Assembly (NCBI RefSeq): GCF_049243985.1
Contig: NC_135384.1
Coordinates: 13,822,501 to 13,886,500 of the forward strand
DNA from: Paroedura picta
Taxonomy: Eukaryota > Chordata > Lepidosauria > Squamata > Gekkonidae
Direction: 5' to 3'
Length of the DNA stretch: 64,000 bases
Shown here: positions 1-9,715 of the stretch, piece by piece
How the letters are laid out: each line of letters starts with the position of its first letter
Numbering within the stretch: the first letter of the stretch is position 1
The notes under the pieces: generated by a model
Seen by the model: the letters and a program-made list of their open reading frames with translations, nothing else
Told to the model about the DNA's origin: nothing
Database searches by the model: none
Position numbers and translations under genes: made by a program

Positions 1-32
1 TAGAAATATAAATAAATAAATAAAATATAAAT

Positions 33-2920
33 AAAGGTTCCATTGGACAGAAACGTTGCTCTACACCAAGCTTTCTCAATCAGGGTTTCATGAAACCCGA
101 GGAATTCTTGATAGCCCTGGAAGGGTTTCCAAAATGGGTAGGAGTTATTTACATTGATTTTTTTTAAAATGTTAAACATTTATTAGGTAATATGACCATA
201 TATGGACATGTTGATCCATTCCCGCCTCCCAAAATGACCAGTTATGGGCTTGGAGGGGGTGGAAAGGGCGGGATCCCAGTTCGGCTTCTACAAAGCTATG
301 CTTTCCAGTCATATTCTGCACCATAGCATCAATGTTTCAGGATAAAAAAATGTTTCGGGGTAAAAAAAATGGTAAAAAATTTGAGCTATTTTTTTACACA
401 TCAGTTATAACGGATTATGATGAAAGTTACTGAAAATAGAAGCAAAAGCATAATCTTTTTAAAAAATGAATGTCATGTAAGTCAATTTCAGTAAAAATTA
501 TTCTGGCTTATTTTGACGATTTGCTTTCCTTCCATGCAAGAAATAAAAATGTTACATTTCATAATTAGCCAGGAGAATGGAGATTCAATTCCCTTGGTGG
601 TTTTCAGTGAGATGGTATAACTCATACAAGACATTTTAATCAAGTGTGGAGCATAGGGCATTGATCTTCACATATCCAAAGGGGATTCACTCCCTCAACT
701 ATGGTAAGACAATAAATAATGCTTGCCTCAAACCATCAGTTGCAGTTCATTTGCCACATTCATATTTTATTACTAAGCAGCCAAAGAGGAAGAGATTGAC
801 GGAGCATATTGAAGCATTCAGCATTGCTGCCTTAAAGCTAATGTATTCTTTGGACTTATACGTGCAATTTGCAGGTATTGGCAATCATGGTGAGTTTCCA
901 TGGAAAGAAGGGAGCAGAAATATTCATATGCCTGTGTGAATTGTATATGAAAAAGAGGGGGGATGAGGAATCGAAATGGCAGGAAAGGTACATTTGCAAA
1001 ATGTTACAAAGATTCCCAGCCTAGCCAGATGTCCCAGCTTTAATTTAAACTAACAGTCTGTTGAGATTCCAGCGTGACAAACAAGGTAGCAAAAAGTGGG
1101 AGAGATAAGAATGCTGTGGGCAGCTTTGATATGCAAAGACATACAGGAACCAACACAAGGATTTATGGATATATGACGCCCGGCCTGGAGGAGTCCAGAA
1201 GAATGTACCAAAAGGAGGGGGCATGAACCAGGGTTCATGACAGTACGCTATAGTCCTCTCTTCTGAAGACATACACATTTATTTCATCACCCAGAGGTGC
1301 CTCCAAAGTAGCAAGTTGTGGTCAGGAATGTGGCATTGACTGTAGTTAATGGAATGGTTGTGGAATGAATGTGCATTCTGTATTCAGGTATGCCTCTATT
1401 ATGCTATGCTTGCAGTCTACATGAGTTTTAGATCTACTTCTGAGTATGACTGTAAGCAGTTGCTGGTAGTGTGAGTTTAATGAACCCATAAGCAGAGTTC
1501 TGCACTCAAATTTGTGACACAGAAGAAAAGCAAATCTTTCAGGCTGTCTGTGTTTCTCCACAGATGCAACCCTTGGCAAGTGGACAGTGGAGAAACCAAA
1601 CTGTTGTCAATATGTTCATCCTGCTGGCATTCAGGGAACTCCCCCAACAACAGCTTCTCCTCTTCCTAGTATTTCTGGCCATCTACCTCATGACTATGAC
1701 AGGAAATATCCTCATTGTTCTGCTGCTTGTGACTGATCATCACCTCCATACTCCCATGTACTTCTTCTTGGGAAACTTGTCATGCCTGGAGATCTGTTAC
1801 ACATCTACAATTATCCCGCGAATGTTGGTCAGCTTTCTGACTGGAGACAAAACCATTTCGCTGTTAGGATGCCTGGCTCAGTTGTACAGCTTTGGTACCT
1901 TGGCAGGCACTGAATGTTATCTATTAGCTGTGATGTCCTATGATCGATACATTGCAATATGCAAACCACTTCGTTATTCTTCTTTTATGAATGCCAGGAT
2001 TTCTATCCAGCTAGCTAGCTATTCCTGGGGGAGTGGTATCCTGGGCTGTACTGTAATCATTGCTTTAACATCCAAATTGTCTTTTTGTAAATCCAATGTA
2101 ATTGATCATTTCTTTTGCGATTTTCCATCCCTGATTAAGCTGGCTTGCAGCGACACGAGTCTGGCAGAAATAGCACTGTCCGTGGTCAGTAGCATTATAT
2201 CGGTGTTCCCCACTGCCTTAACTCTGACCTCTTACATTTGTATCATTGACACTATCTTGGGGATTCCAAGCAATACAGGGAAACATAAGGCATTTTCCAC
2301 TTGTTCCTCCCACCTCATAGTTGTTACTATGTTTTATGGAAGTATGCTAGCTGTGTACTTGGTTCCTTCTGACAAGGACTTGAACAAAGTCGTCTCAATC
2401 TTTTATACTTTTCTGACGCCATTATTCAATCCCCTTATCTACACGCTAAGAAATAAAGAAGTGAACAGGGCCTTGAGAAAATATCTGAGTCAATTAACCT
2501 CTTTCACATGCTGAGAGAAAGTATTCACATGACAAATAAGTTCCCTTTCATTTCATTATAAAAGGAACAGGCAGTGATAGTTCCTAGGATGTTAAAAGCA
2601 AGACAGAAAAGTTGTTTTTTCATTATCTGTGGTTGCATTTATAATTTCATTTGTTAGGTAATAATTTTGATCCAAGAATCCTGCCTTCATTATTGTGGTA
2701 ATTTTCCATCCTGATATTATGCATGTTTATTTTATTGTAAGCTTTGTACTGGCTGGTATTCTGCACAATCTTGTATCCATAAGTACAAGCAATTATTTTA
2801 GCAAGCATATTAAGAAGCAGAAAAATATATGGTTTATAAGGAATGACTTTAAGAGGACCAAGAAACCAGAAGCCTTTATTGGCATAATGAATAATACATG
2901 TAGGGAGATGCGTAGTAAAA
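33..2920. repeat. Segmental duplication copy A (OR plus flanks)
   Basis: This block is closely similar, in the same orientation, to about 9716-12340. The match begins near 33, covers the upstream region, the OR coding exon and about 400 bp of 3' flank, and fades near 2900. Spacing is about 9.68 kb at the left edge but 9.41 kb at the OR start, because copy A has about 290 bp (roughly 952-1246) that copy B lacks. Position 1-1563 holds no recognised gene; it should carry the OR promoter and any 5' non-coding exon, neither of which I can place. Confidence 0.9.
1564..2514 (+). CDS. Olfactory receptor, family 6/11-like, intact
   Basis: Odorant-binding class A GPCR, 316 aa, expected in the ciliary membrane of olfactory neurons and coupled to Golf. 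Seen: N-glycosylation site NQT at 11-13, GN in TM1 (48-49), PMYFFLGNLS at 64-73, conserved C103, MSYDRYIAIC at 124-133, FFCDF near 183, KAFSTCSSH before TM6 and the TM7 motif PLFNPLIYTLRN. Length is normal for an OR. The ATG at 1564 directly follows tttctccacag, a good splice acceptor, so the coding exon probably begins at or beside the start codon. The usual LLGF motif reads LLAF here, whereas the sister copy at 10971 has LLGF. Family placement is by motif resemblance only. Confidence 0.95.
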   Translation: MQPLASGQWRNQTVVNMFILLAFRELPQQQLLLFLVFLAIYLMTMTGNILIVLLLVTDHHLHTPMYFFLGNLSCLEICYTSTIIPRMLVSFLTGDKTISLLGCLAQLYSFGTLAGTECYLLAVMSYDRYIAICKPLRYSSFMNARISIQLASYSWGSGILGCTVIIALTSKLSFCKSNVIDHFFCDFPSLIKLACSDTSLAEIALSVVSSIISVFPTALTLTSYICIIDTILGIPSNTGKHKAFSTCSSHLIVVTMFYGSMLAVYLVPSDKDLNKVVSIFYTFLTPLFNPLIYTLRNKEVNRALRKYLSQLTSFTC

Positions 2921-3089
2921 ACTTTTAAAAATCAGCTAGAGTTACTCAGTTTTGTTAAAAACAACAAATTAATTCAAAAAACCTTGCCTAATAATGCTAC
3001 AGTAGAGACAGTTTGGGCAGTTTCATCACAGTGGAATTGAAGGGAGGATACAATGTCAGATAAGACATAGCGGTATAAAGAAAACTTGG
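2515..3089. other. OR 3' flank, no gene seen
   Basis: The first 400 bases are the duplicated 3' flank of the OR. From about 2930 to 3090 I see only AT-rich sequence without a recognisable element. Short ORFs here lack similarity to anything I know. Confidence 0.6.
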
Positions 3090-4560
3090 GTCAAAACAAA
3101 ATAATATGAGGAAGAAGATCAGGAACCATACAACCATTAAAACATAATCTCTCTGCTAAATGAATATGGTTAAATCTCCCTAAGAGAACATTAGAAGTGA
3201 AAGAGTTCAGCCGAGCAAGCATGAAAGCTTTCTTGTCGGAGTAATCTTCAATAATGGTAAGGTAGGGTGCGATAACATTATATAATGGGATAATATTCCA
3301 TACATGGGGAGAGCAAGATGAAGATGTAAATGACAGTAAGGATTGATATTCAATGTCCTCCAGTCTCCTTACTATGAACTTATATATACTTTTCTCCTCA
3401 AGATTCAACAAAGAGTGTAAATCTAAGTCCAATGAGAGGAGTTTGTTAGAAAGTCTATGAGACCAATTGGAATTGTTGGGATCACTTAACAGGGCAGCCA
3501 AAAGGTTATTTGACTGCGCCGTAAAATGAAAACTGATCCAGTATCTAAATGTCAGAGACCAGGCTCTGGTTTTGAGACTCTATTGGCCTAGTTCGGCAAT
3601 TAAGATGTCATTAGCCACATTTCTAGGGACTTGGAATAATGACCTGAGGAAAAACACATGAAGTGCTTCTAGATCATGATTAAATGCCTCGATCCAGATT
3701 GGTATCCCATAAAGCATCTGTGGGACCATTTTGTCCATATATATTTTCAGCGTTGCGTTGAGGTCATGATTGCCCTTTTAAAAATAAAAAATTGTTAACA
3801 GAGCCAATGGACCTTTAATAGAACTCCTAACTTTCCTCTTGTACATTAGCCATTTGTTGTTAAAATTTAAAGGGATACCGAGTATTTGAAGTGAGAGACC
3901 TGTTCAATTACCCATGAATATTTATAATGCCTTTTTGAAAAAAAAAACACATTAATTTGGTCTTTTCAAAGTTAATTTTTAGACTATTTTCCAGACAGTA
4001 CACAGTAAATTTGTTGAGATAACTCTTGAGACCGATTCTTGTTCTGGATAATAACACTATGTCATTGGCATACAAATGTAGGGGAGTAGGTCTTGACTCT
4101 AACATAGGTAGATGACCGTTCACCTCCTCAAGGTACACAGGGAGATTGTGTAGGAATATGTTAAATAACTGAGGTGCCAAAATACAGCCCTGCTTAACAC
4201 CGATCTTTATAGGTATTTTGTTTTTTAGATGACTCTGATGGGTAAATTTTATTTGACATGAGTTATTGGAGTGCAAACACTTTAACAGAAATAGGAGGTG
4301 AGGGTCAATATTGAGATTTGCAAGTTTGCTCCATAGAAATGATCTAAGGATAGAGTCAAATGCCATCTTCGGATCTATGAAGGCTACAAATAATTTTCCT
4401 CTTGGTGGTTTTATATACTAATCGCATAGGAAGGATAGAACAGTGCAATGGTGTTCTAGTGTTGAACAACCTTTTTTAAAGCCAATTTGCTCAGTCCCTA
4501 TAATGTTCTTACTAAGTATCCAGTTAGATAATTTCATGGACAGGTGCGTACTATATATAT
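3090..4560 (-). mobile_element. Decayed LINE, R4/Dong-like, RT and C-terminal part
   Basis: Reading on the minus strand, pieces of reverse transcriptase are visible. From 4540 to 3908 there is a QIGFKKG-type block, RGKLFVAFID, FDSIL, GVKQGCILAPQLFN and YANDIVLLS, the last corresponding to the catalytic YADD with A-N in place of A-D. From 3501 to 3091 comes a C-terminal region with AFMLARLNSFTSNVL and a decayed zinc-finger-like end. Several frame changes separate the pieces, so it is dead. The layout and C-terminal motif suggest the R4/Dong clade, but another APE-less or CR1-like LINE is possible. BovB inserted just upstream of it (4586-7799). Confidence 0.7.
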
Positions 4561-4575
4561 ATTAGTACTATACAT

Positions 4576-4585
4576 ATATATACAT
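4576..4585. repeat. Target-site duplication, left, of BovB
   Basis: The 10-mer atatatacat at 4576-4585 recurs at 7800-7809, flanking the BovB element exactly. The site is AT-rich, so part of the match could be chance. Confidence 0.75.
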
Positions 4586-7500
4586 TTTGTTGTTGTTATG
4601 TGCGAAGTCGTGTCCGACCAACCGCGACCCCATGGACAATGATCCTCCAGGCCTTCCTGTCCTCTACCATTCCCTGGAGTCCATTTAAGTTTGCACCTAC
4701 TGCTTCAGTGACTCCATCCAGCCACCTCATTCTCTGTCGTCCCCTTCTTCTTTTGCCCTCGATCGCTCCCAGCATTAGGCTCTTCTCCAGGGAGTCCTTC
4801 CTTCTCATGAGGTGGCCAAAATATTTGAGTTTCATCTTCAGGATCTGGCCTTCTAAAGAGCAGTCAGGGCTGATCTCCTCTAGGACTGACCGGTTTGTTC
4901 GCCTTGCAGTCCAAGGGACTCGCAAGAGTCTTCTCCAGCACCAGAGTTCAAAAGCCTCAATTCTTTGACGCTCGGCTTTCCTTATGGTCCAACTTTCGCA
5001 GCCATACATTGCAACTGGGAAGACCATAGCCTTGACTAAACGCACTTTTGTTGGCAGGGTGATGTCTCTGCTTTTTAGGATGCTGTCTAGATTTGCCATA
5101 GCTTTCCTCCCCAGGAGCAAGCGTCTTTTAATTTCTTTGCTGCAGTCCCCATCTGCAGTGATCTTGGAGCCCAGGAAAATAAAATCTGTCACTATCTCCA
5201 TTTCTTCCCCATCTATTTGCCAGGAATTGAGAGGGCCGGATGCCATGATCTTTGTTTTCTTGATGTTGAGTTTCAAGCCAACTTTTGCACTCTCCTCCTT
5301 TACCCGCATCAACAGGCTCTTTAGTTCCTCTTCACTTTCTGCCATTAGAGTGGTATCATCTGCATATCTGAGGTTGTTGATATTTCTCCCTGCAATCTTG
5401 ATCCCAATTTGTGACTCCTCTAATCCCGCATTTCTCATGATGTGCTCTGCATACAAGTTAAATAGGCAAGGCGACAGTATACAGCCTTGCCGAACTCCTT
5501 TCTCAATTTTGAACCAGTCAGTGATTCCATGTTCAGTTCTCACTGTTGCTTCTTGACCTGCATATAAATTTCTCAAGAGACAAATAAGATGCTCTGGTAT
5601 TCCCATCTCTTTAAGAACTTGCCACAATTTGTTGTGTTCCACACAATCAAAGGCTTTAGCATAGTCAATGAAGCAGAAGTAGACGTTCTTCTGGTACTCC
5701 CTAGCTTTCTCCATGATCCAGCGTATGTTGGCAATTTGATCTCTAGTTCCTCTGCCTCTTCGAAATCCTGCCTGTACTTCTGGAAGTTCTCGGTCCACAT
5801 ATTGCTGGAGCCTAGCTTGTAGGATTTTGAGCATAACTTTGCTAGCATGAGAAATTAGTGCAATGGTGCGGTAGTTTGAACATTCTTTGGCATTGCCCTT
5901 CTTTGGAATTGGAATGTAAACTGACCTTTTCCAATCCTGTGGCCATTGTTGAGTTTTCCAAATTTGCTGGCATATTGAGTGTAGCACTTTTACTGCATCG
6001 TCCTTTAAGATTTTGAATAGTTCAACTGGAATGCTGTCACCACCACTAGCTTTATTGTTACTCAGACTTCCTAAGGCCCATTTGACTTCACATTCCAGGA
6101 TGTCTGGCTCCAGGTCAGTAACTACCCCATTGTGGTCATCAGGGATGTTAAGCTCGCTCTTGTATAGTTCTTCTGTATAATTTTGCCACCTTTGTTTAAT
6201 CTCTTCTGCTTCTGTGAGGTCCCTACCATTTTGGTCCCTTATCATACCCATCTTTGCATGAAACGTTCTCTTCATATCTCCAATTTTCTTGAAAAGATCT
6301 CTGGTCCTCCCGATTCTATTGTTTTCTTCTATTTGTTTGCACTGTTCATTTAAGAAGGCATCTCTTCTAGCTTTTCTCTGGAATTCTGCATTCAGTTGGG
6401 TGTATCTTTCTCTTTCTCCCTTGCCTTTCACTTCCCTTCTCTCCTTAGCTATTTGTAAAGCTTCCTCAGACAGCCATTTTGATTTCTTGCATTTCTTTTT
6501 CTTTGGGATGGTTTTAGTTGCTACCTCTTGTACAATGTCGCAAACCTCCATCCATAGTTCTTCAGGCACTCTGTCTATCAGATCTAATTCCTTAAATCTA
6601 TTTGTCACCTCCACTGTGTATTCGTCGGGGATATGATTTAGTTCATACCTGAGTGGCCTAGTGCTTTTCCCTACTTTCTTCAATTTAAGCCTAAATTTTG
6701 CAACAAGAAGCTCATGATCTGAACCACAATCAGCTCCTGGTCTTGTTTTTATTGACTGGATAGAACTTTTCCATCTTTGGCTGCAGAGCACATAGTCAAT
6801 CTGATTTCTGTGTTGACCGTCTGGTGATGTCCATGTGTAGAGTCGTCTCTTGGGTTGCTGGAAAAGAGTGTTTGCTATGACCATTGTATTCTCTTGACAA
6901 AATTCTACCAGCCTGTGCCCTGCTTCATTTTGTACTCCAAGGCCAAACTTGCCTGTTATCCCGGTTATCTTTTGGCTTCCTACTTTAGCATTCCAATCCC
7001 CCATGATGATAAGCACATCATTTTTGGGCGTTGCTTCTAGAAGGTGTTGTAGGGCTTCATAGAACTGATCAACTTCATCCTCTTCAGCAGCAGTGGTTGG
7101 GGCGTAGACCTGGATCACTGTGATGTTGAATGGTTTGCCTTGGATTCGAACTGAGATCATTCTGTCATTTTGGGGATTGTATCCCAAGACTGCTTTTCCT
7201 ACTCTCTTATTGATTATGAAGGCTACTCCATTTCTTCTGCGAGATTCTTGTCCACAGTAGTATACCTGATGGTCATCTGAATTAAATTCACCCATTCCTG
7301 TCCATTTTAGTTCACTGATTCCTAAAATGTCGATGTTCAGTCTTGTCATTTCTTGTTTAACCACGTCCAGCTTGCCTTGATTCATGGATCTGACGTTCCA
7401 GGTTCCTATGGAATAAAAATCTTTACAGCATCGGACTGTCTTTTCGCCACCAGTTACTTCCACAACTGAGCGTCCTTTCGGCTTTGGCCCAGCCGCTTCA

Positions 7501-7799
7501 TTCATTCTGGCGCTACTCGTACTAGCCGTCTGCTCATCCCCAGTAGCATATTGGACACCTTCCGACCTGAGGGGCTCATCTTCCAGCGTCATATCGTTAT
7601 GCCTATTGGAACTGTCCATAGAGTTTTCATGGCAAAGATACTGGAGTGGTTTGCCATTGCCTTCTCCAGTGGATCACCTTTTGTCAGAGCTCTCAGCTAT
7701 GACCTGTCCGTCTTGGGTGGCCCTGCACGGCATAGCTCATAGCTTCACTGAACTACGCAAGCCCCCTTGCCACAACAAGGCAGCGATCCTTGAAGGGGG
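4586..7799 (-). mobile_element. Full-length BovB (RTE-clade) LINE
   Basis: About 3.2 kb, minus strand, bounded by the 10-bp repeat atatatacat. The 3' end (4586) has the typical BovB tail, a short gttgttgtt run on the plus strand followed by the conserved end that also closes the other BovB copies in this window (13923, 15247, 21505, 49072). The 5' end near 7799 lies beyond the ORF start by about 180 bp, which is a short 5' UTR. The length matches complete BovB elements, and the single long ORF is open throughout. BovB is known for patchy, horizontally acquired distribution between squamates and ruminants. This copy looks young. Confidence 0.95.
4596..7619 (-). CDS. BovB endonuclease-reverse transcriptase, intact ORF
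   Basis: 1007 codons, ATG start at 7617-7619. An N-terminal apurinic endonuclease occupies about 70-310: IGTWNVRSMN, the catalytic-Glu block ISELKW, VYAPT, MGDWNAKVG, NQIDYVLCS and GSDHELLVAKF with the catalytic His. The reverse transcriptase occupies about 500-800: NYRTIALIS, QAGFRRGRGTRDQ, FCFIDYAKAFDC, GVRQGCILSPCLFN and the active-site LRYADDTTLM, then LNIKKTKIMA. The C-terminal domain has AMYGCESWTIRK and ends in HGVAVGRTRLRT, the BovB signature. No stop or frameshift interrupts it and every catalytic motif I can check is present. It could encode a working protein for target-primed reverse transcription; activity is inference. Confidence 0.95.
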   Translation of the reverse strand: MDSSNRHNDMTLEDEPLRSEGVQYATGDEQTASTSSARMNEAAGPKPKGRSVVEVTGGEKTVRCCKDFYSIGTWNVRSMNQGKLDVVKQEMTRLNIDILGISELKWTGMGEFNSDDHQVYYCGQESRRRNGVAFIINKRVGKAVLGYNPQNDRMISVRIQGKPFNITVIQVYAPTTAAEEDEVDQFYEALQHLLEATPKNDVLIIMGDWNAKVGSQKITGITGKFGLGVQNEAGHRLVEFCQENTMVIANTLFQQPKRRLYTWTSPDGQHRNQIDYVLCSQRWKSSIQSIKTRPGADCGSDHELLVAKFRLKLKKVGKSTRPLRYELNHIPDEYTVEVTNRFKELDLIDRVPEELWMEVCDIVQEVATKTIPKKKKCKKSKWLSEEALQIAKERREVKGKGERERYTQLNAEFQRKARRDAFLNEQCKQIEENNRIGRTRDLFKKIGDMKRTFHAKMGMIRDQNGRDLTEAEEIKQRWQNYTEELYKSELNIPDDHNGVVTDLEPDILECEVKWALGSLSNNKASGGDSIPVELFKILKDDAVKVLHSICQQIWKTQQWPQDWKRSVYIPIPKKGNAKECSNYRTIALISHASKVMLKILQARLQQYVDRELPEVQAGFRRGRGTRDQIANIRWIMEKAREYQKNVYFCFIDYAKAFDCVEHNKLWQVLKEMGIPEHLICLLRNLYAGQEATVRTEHGITDWFKIEKGVRQGCILSPCLFNLYAEHIMRNAGLEESQIGIKIAGRNINNLRYADDTTLMAESEEELKSLLMRVKEESAKVGLKLNIKKTKIMASGPLNSWQIDGEEMEIVTDFIFLGSKITADGDCSKEIKRRLLLGRKAMANLDSILKSRDITLPTKVRLVKAMVFPVAMYGCESWTIRKAERQRIEAFELWCWRRLLRVPWTARRTNRSVLEEISPDCSLEGQILKMKLKYFGHLMRRKDSLEKSLMLGAIEGKRRRGRQRMRWLDGVTEAVGANLNGLQGMVEDRKAWRIIVHGVAVGRTRLRT

Positions 7800-7879
7800 A
7801 TATATACATATATATAATTATATATATAATTTTTATTTTTCCAAAAAAGACAGAAATAGATACATATAATACATATAAT
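7800..7879. repeat. AT-rich simple sequence beside BovB
   Basis: This short TA-rich stretch starts with the right copy of the BovB target-site duplication (7800-7809) and runs into the 3' end of a decayed L1. Nothing else is seen. Confidence 0.7.
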
Positions 7880-8610
7880 AAACATTAGTGAAGCAATTGT
7901 TTAGAATCTAAGCTTATTAAAACCCGCTCCTTTCCCCATCTGATTTACCTTTTTAGGTAGTTCAGATAAGGACTCCATTGTTCCTGAAAGGCTTCTTCTG
8001 ATTTTCCATTAACCATTAATGTCAATTTAGCCATCTTGGCGAGATCTGCCAATTTGCTCAACCAGTCTTCTATTGACAGTAGATCATGTGTTTTCCATTT
8101 TCTAGCCAGCACTAATCTTGCTGCCGTCGTCGCATAGAAGAATAAACTTCTTGTGTGTGCTGGGAGGCACTACGGTGGTAAACTTAGTAGCATATATTCA
8201 GGCTTCATAGGTAAGTTTTGATCCCACATTTTCTGCATTATTGTATGAACCTTAGCCCAGTACTTATACATTTTTTCACATTTCCACCACAGGTGATAAA
8301 AAGAACCTACTTTATCTGCACATTTCCAGCACTTATTATCACAACTTTTTGCAATTGCAGTAATCACTTTTGGTGTTACATACTACCTATAGAACATTTT
8401 ATACCAGTTTTCTCTAAGAATTTGACTGTTGGTAAGCTTTGGGATTCTAGTCCATATATATTCCCATTGTTCTAAGGTCACTTGGGTCTCAAAATTTTGC
8501 ATCCATTTGATCATGCATGGTTTTATCTGTTCCATCTCAGTTTCATATTTCAATAAAAGTTTATATATTAGTCCTTGTAAGTGTGGTTTTTCTTGGATTA
8601 ATAAATGCTG
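7880..8610 (-). mobile_element. L1-clade LINE fragment, ORF2 C-terminus
   Basis: On the minus strand the translation shows the L1 ORF2 C-terminal region: WEYIWTRIPKLTNSQ, ENWYKMFYR, then CWKCADKVGSFYHLWWKC (a cysteine-rich L1 motif), AKVHTIMQ and, further on, ATTAARLVLARKW and IEDWLSKLADLAKMAKL. Frame changes separate the blocks, so it is inactive. It is 5'-truncated; the upstream side stops at 8610, where a MITE-like sequence begins. Confidence 0.8.
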
Positions 8611-8683
8611 GTAGGGGCTCATGGGAATTGTAGTGCATGAACATCTGGAGGACCACAGGTTGACTACCCCTGCCTTGCAGTAC
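8611..8683. mobile_element. Half of a palindromic hAT-type MITE
   Basis: The sequence ggctcatgggaattgtagt followed by a gttgactacccctgc end resembles one arm of a palindromic MITE family also seen at 25227-25295 and, as a complete short palindrome, at 35209-35278. It lies at the truncated edge of the L1 fragment. No clear target-site duplication. Confidence 0.5.
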
Positions 8684-9715
8684 TGGACACACAAGGCTAT
8701 CACATGGGCTAACCTCTGGAATTTTGCCATAAGCCTGCTATCCTGCTTCCCTATCAGTGTGCAGAGCAAACAGGTGACCTGTCATGTGAGAGATATCATA
8801 AGCCCAAACTGCACATCTAAATCCATCCATATTGGATTACCTGAATGTTCTTCAGGTAATTAATCCTACTTTTTTTCATCTCTCCATGGGGGGGGGGCGG
8901 TCAGATCTTTGCGAGTGTCTGCTTGGCCCATTGTTTAGGGCACTTGTCTTCCATTCGATGGAAGACAAGCCCAGTCTCTGAGTTATGTTGCATGACCTTC
9001 TTGACCAAACTATGACTGAAACACATTTCTACGTGATCTGTGAGTGGGAAACTCATAGAACTGAGGAGCTGTGGTCACACTAGTAGGCATTGGTTGGCTG
9101 CACCTCTTTGGATTGCTCAGAGAGATGTCAGTGGCTCTGTCACATTTGGACTGCTCTCTGTGGGTCTCTGCCTGATGAAAGAGCCTCTGCTGTTACCTTC
9201 TCAGCCCACTGAATGTTCATAGGAAAGCGGTGGTTTAAGGATATGAGAACCCCATAGCACCAGAGCTAATTTAAGCATCTGCAGGGCTCTAGCAAAGTAG
9301 AATTGCTGCAGGAGCAGCCACACTGGGGACAGAGGGGTTTCCTTAATGAGGGGAAAGGGAGGAAGAGAGAAGCTATGGCTCTGACTATAGACTTCCCTGA
9401 TGCAAATTTCTGCTCATTGTCTAACACAATAATAATAATAAAAAGAACTGTGGATTTATACGCATCCCCTTAATGTGGGGCAACTGGCAGGCAGAGTCAC
9501 ATCCACCCTAGGAAAGACACAGGAGGCAGGCGACATCATCCAGAAGCCAGAATAAACCCCATGAACAAAGATAGGGTGAGCCAAGGAAGATAACTTGTGT
9601 GGAAGAGGTCTGAGAGTAATTATTAATTCATGTCCCACCTTCTGGCTGTGGACTTTTAATTCCCATTTCATTGTGTGCACTTTGAAGTGCATATGAAAGC
9701 TTAAAATTTGATCTT
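8684..9715. other. Unassigned intergenic DNA
   Basis: No gene or element recognised. A short poly-G run lies near 8888, and an imperfect inverted repeat built on tcttccattcgatggaaga lies near 8947. Short ORFs on both strands look random. Confidence 0.5.

Noticed and set aside
646-939. 97-codon ORF upstream of the first OR, with a counterpart at 10346-10651
   Set aside because: It is open in both duplicates but begins at GTG, has no ATG near its start, and differences between copies are often amino-acid changing. The openness reflects shared ancestry of the flank, not a protein gene.
4600-7040. Plus-strand ORFs across the BovB
   Set aside because: They are antisense shadows of the intact minus-strand BovB frame.
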